This document shows positions 6,620 to 10,712 of a stretch of DNA of 10,712 nucleotides, piece by piece. The position numbers were made by a program, and so were the translations under genes. Source of the DNA: Helicobacteraceae bacterium (GTDB taxonomy: Bacteria > Campylobacterota > Campylobacteria > Campylobacterales > Sulfurimonadaceae); contig CANMHZ010000027.1 in assembly GCA_947497635.1 (NCBI GenBank), forward strand, positions 1 to 10,712, read 5' to 3'. The stretch's first letter is position 1; each line of letters begins with the position of its first letter. The notes beneath the pieces were generated by a model that searched no databases, was not told the origin of the DNA, and saw nothing but the letters and a program-made list of their open reading frames with translations.

Positions 6620-7863
6620 TGGTGGCACTATTGATAGGGTTATATACCTTTTATATTCTTGTGCGGTTGTATGTGAGCGTGATGCAAATCGGCTATATCA
6701 ATCAAGTGAAACGCAAGGGTGCAGTGCTGATGGGTGAAGCTGAGTATTTGGATGCTGCTAATTATGCCGTTGCCAAAGAGAAGCTTTCGATGATTGAAGC
6801 ATTTGTGGAATACGGGCTCTTTTTGGTTTGGATGATGGGGCTGATTTATTGGGTCGATTCACAATTGATGGGTCAAAGTGTTCCCGTACAGTCGATTGTT
6901 GCCGTGTTGGGGATGTTGTTGATCCACTCTTTGATAACGCTTCCATTTGGTTGGATTGCAAAATTCAAAATCGATGCGAAGTATGGGTTTAACCGTTCTA
7001 CAACAGGTCAGTTTGTCAAAGATACGTTGATAAGTACTGTTCTCACGATTGTTATCGGAAGCGCTATTGTGTGGATTATTTCGATGATTATGACTTCGAG
7101 TACGCTGTGGTGGCTATGGAGTTTTACCTTTATTTTTGCAGTAGTGATTGCTCTTAATATGTTTTTCCCGACATTGCGTGCTCTCTTTTTTGATAAAGTT
7201 ACACCCTTAGAAAACAGCGAGCTTCGGACGAAAATCGAAGAGCTAATGAGTAAAACAGGATTTGTGAGCAGTGGAGTGTTTGTAAGCGATGCAAGTAAGC
7301 GCGACGCACGTCTCAATGCTTATTTCGGTGGTTTGGGGAAAACAAAACGGGTTGTCTTGTTTGATACGTTGATCGAAAAACTCTCCCCCTCGGAGCTTAT
7401 CGCTGTTTTAGGGCACGAGTTGGGACATTTCGCTCATGGTGATTTGTACAAAAATATCGCTATGGTGGGGGCAATGCTCTTTGGAATGTTTGCCCTTTTT
7501 GGCAATATCCCTGAATCTTTATATTTAGAATTGGGCGTTGCACAATCGCCTCATGTGTCGATGATTCTCTTTATATTATTTTTACCAATGGTTAGTTTTA
7601 TGATTATGCCATTGATGGGGATGATGAGCCGTCACAATGAGTATGAAGCGGATCGCACAGGAGCGGAGCTAGGTGGGGCTGAATATCTGGTCAATGCGTT
7701 GAAAAAACTGGTAAGTGAAAATAAAAGCTTCCCGTTGTCCCATCCGTTGTACCGCTTTTTTCACACGACTCATCCCCCTGTGATTGATCGTCTTCGTGCG
7801 TTGGGATACGATATTCGTGCTAGCGATGATGAAGGATTTGGTGATCCATGTCCCGTCGATTAA
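6619..7863 (+). CDS. M48-family membrane zinc metallopeptidase (Ste24/CAAX-protease-like)
   Basis: A 414-residue integral membrane protease with an M48 N-terminal membrane domain and a C-terminal catalytic domain. Hydrophobic segments lie at about residues 2-22, 60-80, 90-115, 133-157, 161-185, 285-300 and 312-330. The zinc site is intact: HELGH at 266-270 supplies two histidines and the catalytic glutamate, and NEYEAD at 340-345 supplies the third ligand (E341) and the conserved aspartate. The loop around SKRDARLNAYFGG is also typical of the family. Bacterial relatives are usually annotated as M48 peptidases acting in membrane protein quality control; no prenylated substrate is implied. No clear Shine-Dalgarno sequence precedes the ATG, so translation is probably coupled to the small upstream gene. 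It overlaps prmC by 16 bp. Confidence 0.93.
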   Translation: MVALLIGLYTFYILVRLYVSVMQIGYINQVKRKGAVLMGEAEYLDAANYAVAKEKLSMIEAFVEYGLFLVWMMGLIYWVDSQLMGQSVPVQSIVAVLGMLLIHSLITLPFGWIAKFKIDAKYGFNRSTTGQFVKDTLISTVLTIVIGSAIVWIISMIMTSSTLWWLWSFTFIFAVVIALNMFFPTLRALFFDKVTPLENSELRTKIEELMSKTGFVSSGVFVSDASKRDARLNAYFGGLGKTKRVVLFDTLIEKLSPSELIAVLGHELGHFAHGDLYKNIAMVGAMLFGMFALFGNIPESLYLELGVAQSPHVSMILFILFLPMVSFMIMPLMGMMSRHNEYEADRTGAELGGAEYLVNALKKLVSENKSFPLSHPLYRFFHTTHPPVIDRLRALGYDIRASDDEGFGDPCPVD

Positions 7864-8681
7864 ACGAACTTCACGGTGATATTACACTAGCATTGAGTGG
7901 TGCTGTTGAATCTCCGCGACGTGAAGCGGAACTTCTTCTCATGGCATATTTAGGGAAAGATCAGCTCTATTTTATCACCCACCAAGAGGAGATGATTGAC
8001 GATAGTGATCCGAAGCTACGAGAATGGATAGAAAAACGGTCTCGTAATGTTCCTCTTGAATACCTCACCAACCGTGTCAGCTTCTATTCAAGTGAGTTTT
8101 TTATCGACGAGGGGGCATTGATTCCCCGTCCTGAGACGGAACATTTGATTGATGAAGTTCTCTCTCGTGTTTCATCCGATACGGCGATAACGATTGTAGA
8201 AGTAGGTGTAGGCAGTGGAATTATCTCCATTCTTCTCGCCCTTCATCTCCCCAATGCCCGTTTTATCGCTGTGGATATTTCACCACGAGCCTTGAGTGTA
8301 GCGCGTCGCAATATTGAGGCGTTTGGGTTACGTGAACGTATTGAGCTGCGTGAGGGGGATCTCCTCTCGTGTATAGATGAAAAAATTGATCTCCTCGTCT
8401 CCAATCCTCCTTATATCGCCAACGATGCACCATTGGAAAACAATCTCTCCTACGAGCCTCAAAACGCACTTTTTGGAGGAAATATTGGGGATGAGATTAT
8501 TCAAAGATTACTGGATGAAGTAATCGAGAGAAAAATACCAATGTTTGTGTGTGAAATGGGGTACGATCAACGCATTCCTGTACAAGAGTATCTTAAGAAT
8601 TTTGCAGTGCAATCGTTGGAATTTTACAAAGATTACGCCTCGTTTGATCGAGGACTTATTTTAAAGGCAAACCATGAATAA
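7848..8681 (+). CDS. prmC: Peptide chain release factor N5-glutamine methyltransferase (PrmC/HemK)
   Basis: PrmC methylates the glutamine of the GGQ motif in release factors 1 and 2 using S-adenosylmethionine, which speeds translation termination. The 277-residue protein has the usual layout: an N-terminal helical domain (about 1-85), the family motif PRPETE at 93-98, the SAM-binding loop EVGVGSG at 118-124, an acidic residue in VDISPRAL that would bind the ribose, and the catalytic NPPY at 186-189. The start lies inside the end of the protease gene, with AAGGA at 7832-7836. The end overlaps the next gene by 8 bp. In many bacteria prmC follows prfA; here no release factor gene is in view and it sits within a membrane-protein operon. 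Confidence 0.95.
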   Translation: MSRRLNELHGDITLALSGAVESPRREAELLLMAYLGKDQLYFITHQEEMIDDSDPKLREWIEKRSRNVPLEYLTNRVSFYSSEFFIDEGALIPRPETEHLIDEVLSRVSSDTAITIVEVGVGSGIISILLALHLPNARFIAVDISPRALSVARRNIEAFGLRERIELREGDLLSCIDEKIDLLVSNPPYIANDAPLENNLSYEPQNALFGGNIGDEIIQRLLDEVIERKIPMFVCEMGYDQRIPVQEYLKNFAVQSLEFYKDYASFDRGLILKANHE

Positions 8682-9159
8682 TCGAAAAATATATATTGAT
8701 ATGACCTATCTTCTCGTATTAGGGATGAGTATCGGTGCCGTCTTTATCTTGGGTGCTTTTGTCGCCCCAGTCGTCTTTGGCTCCGAATTTTATTTGAGTA
8801 TCCCTATTTTATCACGCTATGAAGAGGGGAAAATCATGGGGGAAATCTTCCGTCGTTTTAGCTTTTGGGGTTATGGTTTGGCTACTCTTATTGCAATTTA
8901 TGAGGTGTCTCGTTATAAAGTGATGCAGATTGATAAAATCGCAATCCTCAGTGCTTTTGCCTCTATTGGAACCCTTCTTCTCTTTAGTGCGGTGTATGTC
9001 CCCAAAATTTTGGAGTATCAAGGGCTGGGTGAGGGTGCAATGGATGATTCGTTTGAAGCGCTTCACAAAGCAAGTGAACTTGATTTTAAAATTCTCCTTG
9101 TCGTCTTGACGGTTCTCTTTCTCCGTCGTGCCTACTTAATGATGGCAGTTAAGAAATGA
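8674..9159 (+). CDS. DUF4149-like integral membrane protein
   Basis: A 161-residue protein with four predicted membrane spans at about residues 11-33, 60-80, 88-110 and 138-156. The pattern LVLGMSIGAVFILGAFVAPVVF in the first span, an F/Y-rich loop (RRFSFWGYG) before the second, and a charged segment (DDSFEALHKASELDFK) before the last fit the DUF4149/TMEM205-like family, whose biochemical role is not established. It overlaps prmC by 8 bp and the ABC ATPase gene by 4 bp, so all three are likely co-translated. It is not an obvious MlaE-type permease, which would be longer and have different motifs. The domain name is from memory and less certain than the topology. Confidence 0.8.
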   Translation: MNNRKIYIDMTYLLVLGMSIGAVFILGAFVAPVVFGSEFYLSIPILSRYEEGKIMGEIFRRFSFWGYGLATLIAIYEVSRYKVMQIDKIAILSAFASIGTLLLFSAVYVPKILEYQGLGEGAMDDSFEALHKASELDFKILLVVLTVLFLRRAYLMMAVKK

Positions 9160-9908
9160 TTCGTTTCGAAAATATTACCAAAAGCTTCGGTAAGCGTCAG
9201 ATTCTTCGAGGGGTCAATCTGGAAATAGAGCAGGGGAAAACGACGGTCATTTTTGGTGTTTCGGGTGGTGGTAAATCAACAATCATCAAACACATGGTGG
9301 GATTGCTCAAGCCTGATAGTGGAATTATCAGCTATAAGGGGATGCGTATTGATAATATTGATGAGTCAGCATTGCGTGAAATACGAAAAAAGATTGGATT
9401 TTTATTTCAAAGTGGTGCTCTTTTTGACAGTATGGATATTCGTGGTAATGTCGCCTTCCCAATAATTGAACACCAAAAATTAACCCCAAAAGAGCTTGAA
9501 TACAAAATTGACGAAAAGCTCACAATGGTAGGATTAGACCCAAAAATTGTCAAATCTCTCTATCCTGAAGAACTAAGTGGTGGAATGCGTAAGCGTGTAG
9601 GGCTTGCCCGTACGTTGGCATTAGAGCCCGAAATTATTTTATACGATGAACCAACTTCAGGGCTAGATCCTGTTACGAGTGATTTTATTACCCAAATGAT
9701 CTGTCGCTTGCGTGATGAGATGGGGATGACTTCGGTTCTTATTAGTCACGATATTGCGGAGAGCTTCAAAGCTGGAGATAATTATGCGATGCTATTTGAT
9801 GGGGTTATAGTTGAAGCAGGGGGGAAGGAAGCGTTTCAGAATTCACCGAATGAAGTTGTTCAGCAATTTATTCACGCACGCTCAACAGGACCGATAGCAT
9901 TTCATTGA
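9156..9908 (+). CDS. mlaF: ABC transporter ATP-binding protein, MlaF-like (phospholipid/lipid trafficking)
   Basis: A stand-alone 250-residue ATPase. Walker A is GVSGGGKST at 34-42 with K40, the Q-loop is in FLFQSGALFDSMDI, the signature is LSGGMRKRVGLART from 140, Walker B is LYDEPTSGLDP with D164 and E165, and the H-loop is H198. The triple-glycine Walker A, QSGALFDSM and the LSGGMRKR signature are hallmarks of the MlaF/Ttg2A/Mce-type branch. That branch works with an MlaE permease and an MlaD substrate-binding protein to move phospholipids between the two membranes. No MlaE or MlaD gene is in the window: upstream is a DUF4149-like protein and downstream is convergent ftsZ, so partners must be encoded elsewhere. 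The start overlaps the upstream stop by 4 bp. Confidence 0.88.
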   Translation: MIRFENITKSFGKRQILRGVNLEIEQGKTTVIFGVSGGGKSTIIKHMVGLLKPDSGIISYKGMRIDNIDESALREIRKKIGFLFQSGALFDSMDIRGNVAFPIIEHQKLTPKELEYKIDEKLTMVGLDPKIVKSLYPEELSGGMRKRVGLARTLALEPEIILYDEPTSGLDPVTSDFITQMICRLRDEMGMTSVLISHDIAESFKAGDNYAMLFDGVIVEAGGKEAFQNSPNEVVQQFIHARSTGPIAFH

Positions 9909-9916
9909 TGCTATCG
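9892..9916. terminator. Hairpin between convergent mlaF and ftsZ, probable (bidirectional) terminator
   Basis: CGATAGCAT at 9892-9900 and ATGCTATCG at 9908-9916 form a perfect 9-bp stem with a 7-base loop. The mlaF stop codon TGA (9906-9908) lies at the loop/stem junction. Downstream on the plus strand there is an A/T-rich stretch with CTTTTTG about 15 bases on, but no immediate T-run on either strand, so it is not a textbook intrinsic terminator. Position between converging genes supports the role. Confidence 0.5.
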
Positions 9917-9926
9917 TCAATTAAAA

Positions 9927-10712
9927 TTAATCTTTTTGTTGACGCATAAAGGTTGGAACATCGAGAAAATCTTCACTGTAATCACCATTTGAAACCATAG
10001 CAGCAGCACGAACAACAACACGTGGTTTGATACTCATCTCTTTATTTTCGAACTCAGTGTTGTTAATTCCCTGAGCTGTTTTTTTTTCAAAACCTGTTGC
10101 TACAAGCGTAATGCGAATAAAGTCGAGAGGATAATCTTCATGTGTCGTTGTTCCGAAGATTACTTCAGCGCTATCATCGACACTTTTATGAACCACTTCC
10201 ATCGCAGCACTGAGTTCCATCAATGGGAAATCAGGGTGGGTATTGAAATGAACCAAGACACCAAGAGCGCCTGTAATGGACATATTATCCAAAAGCGGTG
10301 ATTCAATTGCGTTCTTGATCGCTTCATAAGCAGCATTTTCACCTTTGTACTCACCCACACCCATAAGAGCAAGTCCTCGATGACTCATAACCGTTTGCAA
10401 GTCAGCAAAGTCAAGGTTAATATCATTTTCTCCACTAGCAAGAATCATCCCCGACGTACCACTAACAGCGCGAGCAAGAACGCTGTCAACGATTTTGAAG
10501 CTCTCTTTTAATCCTAATTTTGGATCAATAATAGAGAGTAGTTTGTCATTGGGAATAACGACGATAGAATCTGCTTCATTTTTAAGCTCTTCAAGACCTG
10601 CTTCTGCAAGCTGTAGACGTTTTCGTCCCTCAAAAGCAAATGGCTTAGTAACGACGGCAATCGTAAGTGCACCCATTTCTCGTGCAATTTTAGCAATAAT
10701 AGGAGCAGCACC
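9927..10712 (-). CDS. ftsZ: Cell division protein FtsZ, C-terminal part (N-terminus off the right edge)
   Basis: FtsZ is the tubulin-like GTPase that forms the division ring. The visible 261 residues begin with GAAPIIAKIAREMGALTIA, directly after the point where the GGGTGTG nucleotide-binding signature should end, so roughly the first third is missing. The synergy (T7) loop is present as NLDFADLQTVM, with both aspartates that drive GTP hydrolysis in the neighbouring subunit. The C-terminal GTPase-associated domain follows. After a short variable linker of about 25-30 residues comes the conserved tail peptide DVPTFMRQQKD, which resembles the FtsA/ZipA-binding tail of other FtsZ proteins. It converges on mlaF with 18 bp between the stops. 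No internal damage is seen, so the truncation is only the window edge. Confidence 0.97.
   Translation of the reverse strand, partial: GAAPIIAKIAREMGALTIAVVTKPFAFEGRKRLQLAEAGLEELKNEADSIVVIPNDKLLSIIDPKLGLKESFKIVDSVLARAVSGTSGMILASGENDINLDFADLQTVMSHRGLALMGVGEYKGENAAYEAIKNAIESPLLDNMSITGALGVLVHFNTHPDFPLMELSAAMEVVHKSVDDSAEVIFGTTTHEDYPLDFIRITLVATGFEKKTAQGINNTEFENKEMSIKPRVVVRAAAMVSNGDYSEDFLDVPTFMRQQKD

Noticed and set aside
2158..9066. Short open frames opposite or within the secretion, protease, prmC and membrane protein genes
   Set aside because: They lie wholly inside clearly identified genes, have no ribosome binding sites worth noting and encode no recognisable domain.

Overview
The window looks like a chromosomal segment of a Campylobacterota (epsilonproteobacterial) species, perhaps a free-living sulfur oxidiser such as Sulfuricurvum or Sulfurimonas. 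That is inference from moderate-to-low G+C, tightly overlapping genes and the general look of the FtsZ, MlaF-type and PrmC proteins; no search was run.

Left part (1-6248): a type I secretion locus. Bases 1-1822 hold, on the minus strand, the first 607 codons of a very repetitive, glycine/threonine/aspartate-rich protein that runs off the left edge. It has no Sec signal peptide and is built from about 46-residue units with a GGxGxD-type motif, grouped into five-unit super-repeats of about 213 residues. An A/T-rich divergent promoter region of 213 bp separates it from a plus-strand operon of three overlapping genes: a PrtD/AprD-type ABC transporter (2036-3721), a HlyD/PrtE-type membrane fusion protein (3718-4986) and a TolC-type outer membrane channel (4986-6248). 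Together these make a complete three-part exporter. The divergent repeat protein is the obvious candidate cargo, probably a surface-layer protein, adhesin or other large RTX-like exoprotein.

Middle part (6249-9908): after a 170 bp gap comes a compact run of five plus-strand genes, each overlapping the next. They are a 66-residue single-span membrane protein, an M48/Ste24-type membrane zinc protease, PrmC (release factor glutamine methyltransferase), a four-span DUF4149-like membrane protein and an MlaF-like ABC ATPase. The overlaps suggest one transcript, but the functions are mixed: membrane proteolysis, translation termination and probably lipid transport.

Right part (9909-10712): a perfect 9-bp hairpin straddles the mlaF stop codon. 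Convergent to it on the minus strand lies the C-terminal part of ftsZ, running off the right edge just after the tubulin-signature glycine loop.

The most notable material is the repeat protein. Its super-repeats include two blocks of 185 bp that differ at only six positions, which points to recent duplication or homogenisation. Each super-repeat also carries one regularly placed short unit that lacks about 20 residues.
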